Source: Rhodoferax sp.
GTDB lineage: Bacteria; Pseudomonadota; Gammaproteobacteria; Burkholderiales; Burkholderiaceae
DNA: 8,074 bases
Reading direction: 5' to 3'
NCBI GenBank assembly: GCA_020048295.1
Contig: JAIFMT010000224.1
Coordinates: forward strand, 1 to 8,074
In this document: in pieces, positions 1 to 7,018 of the stretch
Position numbering within the stretch: position 1 is the stretch's first letter
Layout of the letters: each line of letters starts with the position of its first letter
Position numbers and translations under genes: made by a program
Notes under the pieces: model-generated
What the model saw: only the letters and a program-made list of their open reading frames with translations
Databases searched by the model: none
Told to the model about the DNA's origin: nothing

Positions 1-635
1 AGCCCATCGTTGGCGACAACGGCAGCGGCATGCACGTGCACCAGTCGATCTGGAAAGACGGCAAAAACCTGTTTGCCGGCGACGGCTATGCCGGTTTGAG
101 CGATTTCGCCCTGTACTACATCGGCGGCATCATCAAGCACGCCCGTGCCCTCAACGCCATCACCAACCCTGGCACCAACAGCTACAAACGCCTGGTGCCC
201 GGCTACGAAGCCCCGGTGAAACTGGCTTACTCGGCCAAGAACCGCTCGGCCTCGATCCGCATTCCGTATGTGGCCAACCCCAAGGGCCGCCGCATTGAAG
301 CGCGCTTCCCAGATCCGCTGATGAACCCGTACCTGGGTTTCTCGGCGCTGATGATGGCGGGTCTGGACGGCGTTGAAAACAAGATTCACCCCGGTGAAGC
401 CGCCACCAAAGACTTGTACCATCTGCCGCCCGAAGAAAACGCGCTGATTCCTACCGTGTGCCACAGTCTCGACCAGGCACTGGAATGCCTGGACGCAGAC
501 CGCAGCTTCCTGACCAAGGGCGGCGTGTTCACCGATTCGATGCTTGATGCCTACATTGAACTCAAGATGACCGAAGTCACGCGCCTGCGCATGGCCACGC
601 ACCCGATCGAGTTCGAGATGTATTACTCGCTGTAA
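1..635 (+). CDS. glnA: Glutamine synthetase type I, C-terminal part (5' end outside window)
   Basis: Glutamine synthetase condenses glutamate and ammonia to glutamine using ATP, in the cytoplasm, as a dodecamer. Only about the last 210 residues of the usual ~470 are present. The reading frame is open from base 3 with no start, so the gene is cut by the window edge. The first visible residues carry the active-site signature [10 protein letters not shown] (from base 12). Further on are the [17 protein letters not shown] block, the NRSASIRIP and [10 protein letters not shown] substrate-binding blocks, and [10 protein letters not shown]. The tyrosine of that last motif, codon 417-419, matches the adenylylation site (Tyr397 in enterobacterial GlnA), so this is a GS-I-beta enzyme that GlnE probably regulates covalently. 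The end EFEMYYSL is typical and complete. The neighbouring ntrBC genes fit the classic nitrogen-assimilation cluster. Confidence 0.98.
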   Translation, partial: PIVGDNGSGMHVHQSIWKDGKNLFAGDGYAGLSDFALYYIGGIIKHARALNAITNPGTNSYKRLVPGYEAPVKLAYSAKNRSASIRIPYVANPKGRRIEARFPDPLMNPYLGFSALMMAGLDGVENKIHPGEAATKDLYHLPPEENALIPTVCHSLDQALECLDADRSFLTKGGVFTDSMLDAYIELKMTEVTRLRMATHPIEFEMYYSL

Positions 636-685
636 TCGGTGTTGCAGCCCGGCTCAGCCGTGCAGCCCGCCGGTTGAGGCAAGCC

Positions 686-714
686 AAAAAGGACGACGCT
701 GGTCGTCCTTTTTT
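686..714 (+). terminator. Intrinsic terminator after glnA
   Basis: A perfect 7-bp GC-rich stem (GGACGAC at 691-697, GTCGTCC at 702-708) with a 4-base loop is preceded by five A (686-690) and followed by six T (709-714), so the helix can extend by A-T pairs. It lies 50 bases after the glnA stop. It should end most glnA transcripts and separate glnA from the downstream genes, which then need their own promoter. Confidence 0.93.
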
Positions 715-744
715 CTTGGGGTGCCCTGCCACAAAGCAGTGTGC

Positions 745-761
745 CTGTTGGGCAAATTTCA
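745..761 (+). promoter_or_regulatory. Weak candidate NtrC-type dyad upstream of the sigma-54 promoter
   Basis: The 17-base stretch covering this position and its immediate flanks reads approximately TGTGCC-N5-GGCAAA. This is an imperfect dyad with the 6-5-6 layout of NtrC sites (TGCACY-N5-RGTGCA), but the central bases of each half differ from consensus. It also lies only about 5 bases from the -24 element, closer than usual for an enhancer-binding site. No better NtrC site was seen between 636 and 765. True enhancer sites could lie inside glnA or be degenerate. Confidence 0.15.
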
Positions 762-765
762 ATTG

Positions 766-781
766 TGGCAAACTCGTTGCA
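766..781 (+). promoter_or_regulatory. Sigma-54 (RpoN) -24/-12 promoter
   Basis: TGGCAAACTCGTTGCA closely matches the sigma-54 consensus TGGCAC-N5-TTGCW. GG (767-768) and GC (779-780) have the exact spacing required, and only the sixth base (A for C) departs from it. The predicted start of transcription is near 792, giving a leader of about 55 bases before the ATG at 847. The octamer TCGTTGCA is repeated at 774-781 and 784-791, but the second copy has no matching -24 element. The site lies just after the glnA terminator and upstream of ntrBC, which encode the activator pair for such promoters. Autoregulation by NtrC is therefore likely (inference). Confidence 0.75.
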
Positions 782-830
782 AGTCGTTGCAGCGGGGAGC
801 TCGTTCTGGCATCTTGCGTACATGACCCGA

Positions 831-841
831 AAGGTGTGAGG
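831..841 (+). promoter_or_regulatory. Ribosome binding site of the DUF4124-like gene
   Basis: AAGGTGTGAGG contains two purine-rich Shine-Dalgarno-like cores, AAGGTG and GAGG, 10 and 5 bases before the ATG at 847. This supports the chosen start, which also gives a clean signal peptide. Confidence 0.6.
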
Positions 842-846
842 CGCCA

Positions 847-1356
847 ATGAAAACTGTATTACTTCTGTGGGCACTGACAGCCATGCTGCCGGCCTGGGCT
901 CAGACAACCATTTACCGCTGTGGCAATGAGTACACCAACACCAGGCCCGATGCCAGCAAGAGTGGCTGCAAACTCGTCGAAGGCGGCAATGTCACCGTGG
1001 TGCAAATGCCGCGGGCGGCCAAAGCGGCGGGTGCCAATACCAGTCCTGCGGCCAGCACCAGCGCCGGTAGCGGCAACCGCATTGCCAGCAGCGAACAGCA
1101 ATCACGCGACTCCGATGCACGCTTGATCCTGCAGGCCGAGCTGAAAAAGGCGCTGGTGCGCCAGGAAGAATTGCAAAAAGAGTACAACAACGGCACCCCC
1201 GAAAAGCAGGGTGATGAGGCGCGCAATTACCAGAAATACCTTGATCGTGTTGCCGAACTCAAAGCCAATCTGTCGCGCAACGAAAGCGACATTGCTGGCA
1301 TTCGGCGCGAACTTGAGCGCTTGCCAGGGACTCCCAATGCCACCGCAACGCGTTGA
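847..1356 (+). CDS. Exported DUF4124-like protein with C-terminal coiled coil, function unknown
   Basis: A 169-residue protein of unknown function, probably periplasmic. Residues 1-18 form a typical Sec signal peptide (short basic start, LLLWALTAML core, AWA cleavage motif before QT). Residues 20-53 (TIYRCGNEYTNTRP..., Cys25 and Cys41) resemble the DUF4124 domain common in proteobacterial periplasmic proteins; the two cysteines could form a disulfide. Residues 57-85 are a low-complexity Ala/Ser/Gly linker. Residues 90-158 are highly charged and helical, with heptad-like spacing that suggests a coiled coil broken near 113-125. The gene is the first after the sigma-54 promoter and ends 15 bases before ntrB, so it is very likely cotranscribed with ntrBC. 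That suggests nitrogen-linked expression but says nothing definite about function. The DUF4124 assignment is from recalled motif similarity. Confidence 0.88.
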   Translation: MKTVLLLWALTAMLPAWAQTTIYRCGNEYTNTRPDASKSGCKLVEGGNVTVVQMPRAAKAAGANTSPAASTSAGSGNRIASSEQQSRDSDARLILQAELKKALVRQEELQKEYNNGTPEKQGDEARNYQKYLDRVAELKANLSRNESDIAGIRRELERLPGTPNATATR

Positions 1357-1371
1357 TTTACATAGCTCGCC

Positions 1372-2454
1372 GTGAAAAAAACCATTCCATCGATGAACCT
1401 GCCGGCCGCTGACCGGTTCAAGGCCCTTGACCTGCTGGCCACCCTGGTGGCCGTGGTGCGCACCGATGGCACCGTGCTGTTTGCCAACGCAGCGCTGGAA
1501 GACGCGCGCGGTATCTCACGCCGGGTGCTGGTGGGTTCGCATTTTCCTGACAGTTTTAATCAGCCCGGCCACCTGCGCGCTGCCTTGCTGGGCGCGGGTG
1601 AGCGCGAGTTTCCGGCCTTGCGCTACGACGCATGGTTGCTGCGCATGGGGCGCGAGCCCTTGCCGGTGTATGTGATCGTCACTCCCACCGAAGGCCCGGA
1701 GTTGATGGTGGAACTGCAACCGCTGGAGCAACAAACCCGCAAAGACCGTGAAGAGCGCCTGGCCGAGCAGGCGCAGGCCAACAAGGAACTGATTCGCAAC
1801 CTGGCGCACGAAATCAAAAACCCCTTGGGCGGCATTCGGGGGGCAGCGCAGTTGCTGGAAATGGAAATGCATTCCGACGAGCTGACCGAATACACCCAGG
1901 TCATCATCCGCGAAGCTGACCGTCTGCAGTCGCTGGTGGACCGGTTGCTGGCCCCGCACCGGCGTCCGCATGTGGTGGGTGACGTCAACATCCATGCCGT
2001 GTGCGAGCGGGTGCGTTCGCTCATTCTGGCCGAGTTTCCCAAGGGACTGGTGGTGGTGCAAGACTACGACACCTCGATTCCTGAATTTCGCGGCGATGCC
2101 GAACAGCTCAACCAGGCGCTGCTCAACATTGCCCACAATGCCTGTCAGGCGCTGACGGATCGCATGACGCAGGGTGATGCCCGGCTGACTTTTCGTACCC
2201 GGGTGGCACGCCAAACCACTTTTGGCAAACAGCGCTACCGGTTGGCACTGGAATTGCATGTCATCGACAACGGGCCTGGTGTGCCAGACGCGATCAAAGA
2301 CCGTATCTTCTATCCGCTGGTATCCGGGCGCGAAGGGGGCTCGGGTCTGGGGCTGACATTGGCGCAAACCTTTGTCGGGCAACACCAGGGGTTGATCGAG
2401 TGCGAGAGCGTGCCAGGCCTGACAGATTTCAAGATTTTGATTCCGCTACCCTGA
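1372..2454 (+). CDS. ntrB: Nitrogen regulation sensor histidine kinase NtrB (GlnL)
   Basis: Cytoplasmic two-component kinase that phosphorylates and dephosphorylates NtrC according to nitrogen status, which the PII protein reports in known systems. Residues about 18-110 form a PAS-type sensor domain with no transmembrane segment. The HisKA H-box is NLAHEIKNPLGG with phospho-acceptor His146. The ATPase domain shows the N-box LLNIAHNACQAL (Asn252, Asn256), the G1 box DNGPGVP (299-305), an F-box IFYPLVSGREG and the G2 box GGSGLGL (322-328). Its 360 residues are close to the family norm (about 350). The longest frame starts at GTG 1372; ATG 1393 (MNLPAADRF) is an equally plausible start. Neither has a clear Shine-Dalgarno. 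The gene is 15 bases after the DUF4124-like gene, consistent with one operon and possibly translational coupling. Confidence 0.96.
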   Translation: MKKTIPSMNLPAADRFKALDLLATLVAVVRTDGTVLFANAALEDARGISRRVLVGSHFPDSFNQPGHLRAALLGAGEREFPALRYDAWLLRMGREPLPVYVIVTPTEGPELMVELQPLEQQTRKDREERLAEQAQANKELIRNLAHEIKNPLGGIRGAAQLLEMEMHSDELTEYTQVIIREADRLQSLVDRLLAPHRRPHVVGDVNIHAVCERVRSLILAEFPKGLVVVQDYDTSIPEFRGDAEQLNQALLNIAHNACQALTDRMTQGDARLTFRTRVARQTTFGKQRYRLALELHVIDNGPGVPDAIKDRIFYPLVSGREGGSGLGLTLAQTFVGQHQGLIECESVPGLTDFKILIPLP

Positions 2455-2466
2455 ACGGGTGCGCCT

Positions 2467-2496
2467 GGGCACACTGCAAAGGTGCGCAGTGTGCCC
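2467..2496 (+). repeat. 11-bp perfect inverted repeat between ntrB and ntrC
   Basis: GGGCACACTGC (2467-2477) and its exact reverse complement GCAGTGTGCCC (2486-2496) flank an 8-base loop, AAAGGTGC. As RNA this is a very stable hairpin, starting 13 bases after the ntrB stop and ending 35 bases before the ntrC ATG. No T-run follows, so it is not a standard intrinsic terminator. It could stabilise or process the mRNA, attenuate ntrC relative to ntrB, or be a protein-binding dyad. It does not match the NtrC consensus spacing. Confidence 0.85.
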
Positions 2497-2531
2497 GTCA
2501 GCTTGGGGCCTAACCGAAAGTGACACCAACG

Positions 2532-4052
2532 ATGAAGCCCATTTGGATCGTAGATGATGACCAGTCGATTCGCTTTGTGCTTGAAAAAGCACTGCTGCGC
2601 GAGGACTTGCCCACGCGCAGCTTCACCAGCGCGCGCGACGTATTGACGGCGCTCGCCAGTGATGACGATGTGGGTCCGCAGGTGCTGGTCAGCGACATCC
2701 GCATGCCCGGTGGCTCGGGGCTGGACTTGCTCGACAAGGTCAAGGCGCGCTTTCCGGCGCTGCCGGTGATCATCATGACTGCTTACTCTGACCTCGACAG
2801 CGCGGTGTCGGCGTTTCAGGGTGGTGCGTTCGAATATTTGCCCAAGCCGTTTGACCTGCCCAAGGCGGTGGAGCTGATTCGCCGCGCGGTTGAGGAAAGC
2901 CAGCGCGAGGAATTCAGCGTCGAGCAGGTGGCCGCCGCGCCCGAGATGCTGGGCCAGGCACCGGCCATGCAGGACGTGTTTCGGGCGATTGGCCGCCTGA
3001 GTCAAAGCAATGTCACGGTGATGATCACCGGCGAGTCCGGCTCTGGCAAAGAGCTGGTGGCACGGGCGCTGCACAAACATTCGCCGCGCGCCAACGGGCC
3101 GTTTGTGGCCATCAACACGGCGGCCATTCCGAAAGACCTGCTGGAGTCGGAGCTGTTTGGCCACGAGCGCGGCGCGTTCACCGGTGCTCAGACCATGCGC
3201 CGGGGTCGCTTTGAGCAGGCCGATGGCGGCACGCTGTTTCTCGATGAAATTGGCGACATGCCGTTTGATTTGCAGACCCGCTTGCTGCGGGTGCTCTCCG
3301 ATGGTCATTTTTACCGCGTCGGCGGCCATGGGGCGGTCAAAACGAATGTGCGGGTGATTGCCGCGACGCACCAGAACCTGGAGCAGCGTGTCAAGGACGG
3401 CGTTTTTCGCGAGGATTTGTTTCACCGCCTCAACGTCATCCGCCTGCGCCTGCCCGCCTTGCGTGAGCGGCGTGAAGACATTCCGGTGTTAACGCGGCAC
3501 TTTTTGCAGCAAAGTGCCGCCCAGCTCGGAGTCGAGCCCAAGCGTATTTCTGACGCCGCGCTGGCCTGGCTGGGCAACTTTGCTTTTCCGGGCAATGTGC
3601 GACAGCTGGAGAACATCTGCCATTGGCTCACCGTGATGGCCCCGGCACAAATGGTCGAGCCCAAAGACCTGCCGCCCGAAGTCGGCGTGACAGCGGCTGA
3701 ACCCGTGGCTGAGTCCGTGCCGATGTCAACGCTGCCAAGTGCCCCCACTGAAGTGCTGCGACCACTGATCACGCCGTTCAACACCCCGTTGAACAGTCCG
3801 CTGCCTCCCGTCTTGAGTGGCAAGGCGGCGCCCAACCCGGACAGTTGGGAGCACGGTCTGGCGCTCGATGCCACGATCTTGCTCAATACCGATCGCACCG
3901 ATGTCTGGGATGAACTGACACGTCGTTTTGAGTCGCGCGTGATTCTGGCCGCACTGGCCGCCACGCGCGGTCGGCGCATTGAGGCGGCGCAAAAACTCGG
4001 CATTGGGCGCAACACCATCACGCGCAAGATTCAGGAACTGGGATTGGAGTAA
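2532..4052 (+). CDS. ntrC: Nitrogen regulation response regulator NtrC (GlnG), sigma-54 activator
   Basis: Bacterial enhancer-binding protein that, when phosphorylated by NtrB, remodels sigma-54 RNA polymerase at nitrogen-regulated promoters. The receiver domain spans about 1-120, with acidic pocket Asp8-Asp10, phospho-acceptor Asp55 (VSDIRMPG), Thr83 and Lys105. The AAA+ domain spans about 138-370, with Walker A GESGSGKE (167-174), the sigma-54 contact loop GAFTGA (214-219), Walker B TLFLDEIG (about 234-241) and the GNVRQLEN sensor II region. A Fis-type helix-turn-helix occupies about 481-503. The 506 residues exceed E. coli NtrC (469), mainly through a Pro/Thr/Leu-rich linker at about 385-440. 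ATG 2532 is preferred because [10 protein letters not shown] is the usual family start and GAAAG at 2516-2520 is a weak ribosome site. An in-frame GTG at 2520 would add four residues. Confidence 0.97.
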   Translation: MKPIWIVDDDQSIRFVLEKALLREDLPTRSFTSARDVLTALASDDDVGPQVLVSDIRMPGGSGLDLLDKVKARFPALPVIIMTAYSDLDSAVSAFQGGAFEYLPKPFDLPKAVELIRRAVEESQREEFSVEQVAAAPEMLGQAPAMQDVFRAIGRLSQSNVTVMITGESGSGKELVARALHKHSPRANGPFVAINTAAIPKDLLESELFGHERGAFTGAQTMRRGRFEQADGGTLFLDEIGDMPFDLQTRLLRVLSDGHFYRVGGHGAVKTNVRVIAATHQNLEQRVKDGVFREDLFHRLNVIRLRLPALRERREDIPVLTRHFLQQSAAQLGVEPKRISDAALAWLGNFAFPGNVRQLENICHWLTVMAPAQMVEPKDLPPEVGVTAAEPVAESVPMSTLPSAPTEVLRPLITPFNTPLNSPLPPVLSGKAAPNPDSWEHGLALDATILLNTDRTDVWDELTRRFESRVILAALAATRGRRIEAAQKLGIGRNTITRKIQELGLE

Positions 4053-4068
4053 ACCGTACCGTCCAGCT

Positions 4069-4080
4069 GGCTTGCAAGCC
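4069..4080. repeat. 12-bp perfect palindrome in the convergent ntrC/binding-protein gap
   Basis: GGCTTGCAAGCC is its own reverse complement and lies in the 36-base gap between two convergent genes. As RNA it gives only a 4-bp stem with a 4-base loop and no T-run on either side, so it is a poor intrinsic terminator. No better terminator is visible between the two stop codons. Confidence 0.4.
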
Positions 4081-4088
4081 ATTGATGT

Positions 4089-5582
4089 TCACTTGGTCCA
4101 GTAGATGTCTTCCAGCACAAACGACGGAATCGGGTTCTTCTCCCACATGCCGGCCAAGTCGCGGTGCATGAAATTGCGCTCGGGCCGCATGAACAAAAAC
4201 ACGTTGACCGCGTCTTCAGTGATCTGTCGCTGCGCGTCGCCAAGCAGCTGTTTGAGTTCGGCATCACTGCGCGCGCCCAGCACCTTTTGCCAAATTACCT
4301 TGAACGTAGCGTTGTCGTAATTGAAGTAATAGTTGTCGCGTGCATAAATATTGAGGTCCATCGGCTCGACGTGCAGGATCAGCGTCACCGCGTAGTTTTT
4401 CTGCTCAAACACCTCGCTCATCCAGCGCTTCCAGTCGAGCTGCACCAGTTCCACCCGAAAACCGACGGCTTCCAGGTCGCTGGCAATTTGCAGGCCACCA
4501 AAGCGACCGTAGTCGGTTGGAGGCACGCTGATGGCCAGCGCCGTGCCCGTGGCCACACCGGCTTTGGCCAGCAGGCTGCGCGCCAGCTTTGGGTCATACG
4601 GGTAGCGCTGCACCAGATTGACGTACGCCGGTTGCGCGGGTGAGAAATGGCTGCCAATCAGGTCGGCCTTGAGCTGTGGACCGTAGAGCTGGCTGAGCTT
4701 CTCGCGGTCGATGGCGTGCGCCAGCGCGCGGCGCACCCGGATGTCATTGAACGGCGGGCGGGCGTTGTTGATTGCCAGGATCATCTTGCCCTCCAGGTTG
4801 CGCGAGCGCATTTTGTAATCGGGCCGCACCATGAAGTGATCGGTGACCTTGGTGACGCTGGCTAGGCCATCGACCAGGCCTTCAGCCAGCATGTTTTCGG
4901 ATTCGGCCGTGGTGTGCATGAACAGAAACTGTGCACTGTTCAAGGCGGGCTGTTTGCCCCAATACTTGTCAAAGCGCTCCAGTTTCACCCCATGTCCCCG
5001 GTTCCATTGGGCAAAGCGGAAGGGCCCGGTGCCCACCGGCTGCGCGGCATTGCTGGCCACGCTGTCGGGATGCACCATCACGGCAGCGGGAAGGGCCAGC
5101 GCAAACGGCAGTAGCGCATCGGGCTGGTTGAGCAAAATGACCAGTTTGTCGCTACCTTGGGGTTCAACGGCACGGACCTTGGCAAACAAAGGCTTCTGCG
5201 GATTTTTCGAGTCGGCGGCAAGAATGCGTTGCAGGCTAAAGGTCGCGCTGTGCGCCGTGAAAGGCTTGCCATCGTGGAAAACGATGCCCTGACGCAGCTC
5301 AAAGGTGTAGCGCAGACCATTGTCCGACACCTTCCAGCTGCTGGCCAGGCGCGGCTGCACCTTGCCCTGGCTGTCAAGCACTGTCAAGCCCTCGAATACA
5401 TTGCAGTAAGTGATTTCGCCAGCGGTGGCGGCCGCCGTGACGGTAGGGTCGAGCAGCGGCGGCTCCAGTTGCAAGCCAATGCGGATGCTGTCGCGCGCCT
5501 GCACCAGGCCACACAGGCTCAGCCAAAGCATGGTGAAGCACAGCAGACGTGGCAGGCGAGAGGCACGCAAAATTGTCGTCAT
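4089..5582 (-). CDS. Periplasmic ABC-type solute-binding protein, family 5 (peptide/nickel type)
   Basis: A 497-residue extracytoplasmic binding protein of the SBP_bac_5 (DppA/OppA-like) family. Members bind peptides, nickel chelates, opines or sugars, and the ligand here cannot be read from sequence. Residues 1-29 form a signal peptide (arginines, hydrophobic LLCFTMLWLSLCGL, VQA cleavage). The Cys in LSLC is not a good lipobox, so a soluble periplasmic form is likely. Family hallmarks are FEGLTVLD (63-70), the WKVSDNGLRYTFELRQGIVF block (83-102), VGTGPFRF (183-190), IRVRRALAHAIDREKL (281-296) and YDPKLARSLLAKAG (329-342). ATG 5582 was chosen because it overlaps the upstream cyclase stop as ATGA, has GAGAA at 5593-5589 as ribosome site, and begins a good signal peptide. 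A longer frame to 5636 would start inside the cyclase. No permease or ATPase gene is adjacent. Confidence 0.93.
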   Translation of the reverse strand: MTTILRASRLPRLLCFTMLWLSLCGLVQARDSIRIGLQLEPPLLDPTVTAAATAGEITYCNVFEGLTVLDSQGKVQPRLASSWKVSDNGLRYTFELRQGIVFHDGKPFTAHSATFSLQRILAADSKNPQKPLFAKVRAVEPQGSDKLVILLNQPDALLPFALALPAAVMVHPDSVASNAAQPVGTGPFRFAQWNRGHGVKLERFDKYWGKQPALNSAQFLFMHTTAESENMLAEGLVDGLASVTKVTDHFMVRPDYKMRSRNLEGKMILAINNARPPFNDIRVRRALAHAIDREKLSQLYGPQLKADLIGSHFSPAQPAYVNLVQRYPYDPKLARSLLAKAGVATGTALAISVPPTDYGRFGGLQIASDLEAVGFRVELVQLDWKRWMSEVFEQKNYAVTLILHVEPMDLNIYARDNYYFNYDNATFKVIWQKVLGARSDAELKQLLGDAQRQITEDAVNVFLFMRPERNFMHRDLAGMWEKNPIPSFVLEDIYWTK

Positions 5583-6982
5583 GATGGGTTCTCGGTTTTC
5601 AAAACACCGGCATGCAAGGTGCTGGCGGCAAAGCAAATGCGGTTGCGACCCGCGTGTTTGGCGGCGTACAGGGCATCGTCGGCCGCCCGCAAGGCCAGAT
5701 TCAGCAGAGTATGGCCATATTTGAGTTCTGTGTCGGATGACAGTGGCAGGTCTTCAACCAGCACTGCGCCATAGCTCAGGGTCAGCGTCAGCGTGCCTAT
5801 CTCGCCCATGTGTAGCGGATGCTCGGCCACTTTTTGCTGCATGCGTTGCAGAATTTCATGCGCTTCCTGCGGGTTGCGCACGGGCAGCACGGCGGCAAAC
5901 TCCTCGCCACCAAAGCGCGCCAGCAGATCGTTGGCGCGCATGCACGATTGCAGTTGCTGCGCCAGGTGGACCAGCGCCTGGTCGCCCAGCGCGTGCCCGT
6001 GTTCGTCGTTGACGCGCTTGAAGTAGTCGATATCACAAATCACCACACACAGCGGCAGCGTGCTCTGCAGCAGCAAGCGGTGGGCTGCGGCGTCAAAATG
6101 GCGCCGGTTGGCCAACTTGGTCAGTGGGTCGTGCTCGGCCAGAAAGGCCAGCTCGGCGTTGGCATGGCGCATCAGGGCTTCATGCTCTTGAATACGCTGC
6201 ACATACGAGCCCACGGTGGTGGCCAGTTGCGTCAATTCGTCGTTGCCATCAAGCAGCAACTGCGCCGGCTCCACCTTCGGGTTGGCCACTGCGCGCTGCA
6301 GGCGCAGGATACGGCGCACCAGCCGGCGTTCAAAATAGATGCTGCTGAGCAGCACCGAAATGAGCAAAAAGGCGGTCAGTACGATCAGGCTTCTCTGATG
6401 GTTTCTGACCTCTTGCGCCAGCTGCGCGCTTTGCTCAGCCAACTGGCTGCGCCGCGCCGCTGAAAAATAACCCATCATCACCGACAACTCGCCAGCGAGT
6501 TCCCGGTTTTTGTTGCCGAGCAGGGCAATGTCGTTGGCCAGTGCCGGCTGGCGGTTGCCATCAATGCGGTCGCGTACCAAGGCATTGAGCGCTTCAATGT
6601 TGTGGGTCAAATCAAGCTGGCGCTGGGTGATGCGGGCAATGACTTCGGTGTCGGAGGCCATTGGCATCAGTTCGGCGCTGAGCTTGCGCATCCATTCGGT
6701 GCGGTCATTGAACTCCAGCAGGGTGCGACGCCGTTCGTCGTGACTTTGAGACTGCGCCAGAATCAGGCCCAGGCTTACCAGTGATTCGGTTTGCTGCACC
6801 AGCCGCACCGAGGTCATCAATTGCTCCAGCCCAGTGCTTGACATCACATCAAGTGTGCGGTGCAGCCGCTCAAATGCCCGGTTGGTCCAGAAGGTCGCGC
6901 CGATGACCACCAGCGCCACCACCGAAGCGGCAAGCACCGTCTTGGCAGTCAGTCCGGGGCGAAAGGGCAGCTGGAAGTGCAT
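5579..6982 (-). CDS. Membrane-bound diguanylate cyclase (GGDEF) with periplasmic sensor region
   Basis: Makes the second messenger cyclic di-GMP from two GTP at the inner membrane. Numbered from ATG 6982 (467 residues): a transmembrane helix at about 14-32, a largely helical periplasmic region at about 33-195 with no recognised named domain, a second helix at about 199-217, then a HAMP-like or helical linker at about 218-275. The GGDEF domain at about 281-451 begins DPLTKLANRR and contains CDIDYFKRVND, the active site GGEEF (358-362) and an RxxD inhibitory site (RAND, 349-352) exactly five residues earlier. The cyclase is therefore probably active and product-inhibited. No EAL domain is present. 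An in-frame TTG at 6997 would add five residues; neither start has a clear Shine-Dalgarno. The stop overlaps the binding-protein start (ATGA), implying coupled translation. Confidence 0.95.
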   Translation of the reverse strand: MHFQLPFRPGLTAKTVLAASVVALVVIGATFWTNRAFERLHRTLDVMSSTGLEQLMTSVRLVQQTESLVSLGLILAQSQSHDERRRTLLEFNDRTEWMRKLSAELMPMASDTEVIARITQRQLDLTHNIEALNALVRDRIDGNRQPALANDIALLGNKNRELAGELSVMMGYFSAARRSQLAEQSAQLAQEVRNHQRSLIVLTAFLLISVLLSSIYFERRLVRRILRLQRAVANPKVEPAQLLLDGNDELTQLATTVGSYVQRIQEHEALMRHANAELAFLAEHDPLTKLANRRHFDAAAHRLLLQSTLPLCVVICDIDYFKRVNDEHGHALGDQALVHLAQQLQSCMRANDLLARFGGEEFAAVLPVRNPQEAHEILQRMQQKVAEHPLHMGEIGTLTLTLSYGAVLVEDLPLSSDTELKYGHTLLNLALRAADDALYAAKHAGRNRICFAASTLHAGVLKTENPS

Positions 6983-7018
6983 TGCAAGGGGTGGCAATTC
7001 ATGTCGGGATGAAGGTGT

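Noticed and set aside
643..672. Short direct repeat TGCAGCCCG downstream of the glnA stop
   Set aside because: Nine bases in GC-rich sequence; no pattern of further copies and no link to a known element.
1516..2385. Open frame of 289 codons on the - strand opposite ntrB
   Set aside because: Antisense to the conserved kinase coding sequence, with no domain and no ribosome site; a codon-bias artefact.
2464..2484. Possible second sigma-54 promoter directly ahead of ntrC
   Set aside because: TGGGCACACTGCA has TGGC/TGCA-like pieces, but the spacing between them is far too short for a -24/-12 element.
2469..2485. Possible NtrC site inside the ntrB-ntrC inverted repeat
   Set aside because: GCACA and GGTGC are separated by 7 bases rather than the 5 of the NtrC consensus, and the surrounding 11-bp dyad has a different centre.
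2310..3425. Open frame of 371 codons on the - strand opposite ntrC and the ntrB 3' end
   Set aside because: It lies entirely antisense to well-supported ntrB and ntrC, lacks recognisable domains and reads as His/Arg/Gln-rich shadow translation typical of GC-rich genes.
5583..5636. N-terminal extension of the binding protein to a start at 5636
   Set aside because: It would place 18 extra residues inside the cyclase coding region and ahead of a clean signal peptide; the ATGA-overlapping ATG at 5582 has a ribosome site.
5157..5774. Open frame of 205 codons on the + strand spanning the binding-protein and cyclase genes
   Set aside because: It crosses the junction of two real genes on the other strand and has low-complexity composition.
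5819..6463. Open frame of 214 codons on the + strand opposite the diguanylate cyclase
   Set aside because: Gln/His/Val-rich shadow of a well-supported GGDEF protein gene; no recognisable motif.
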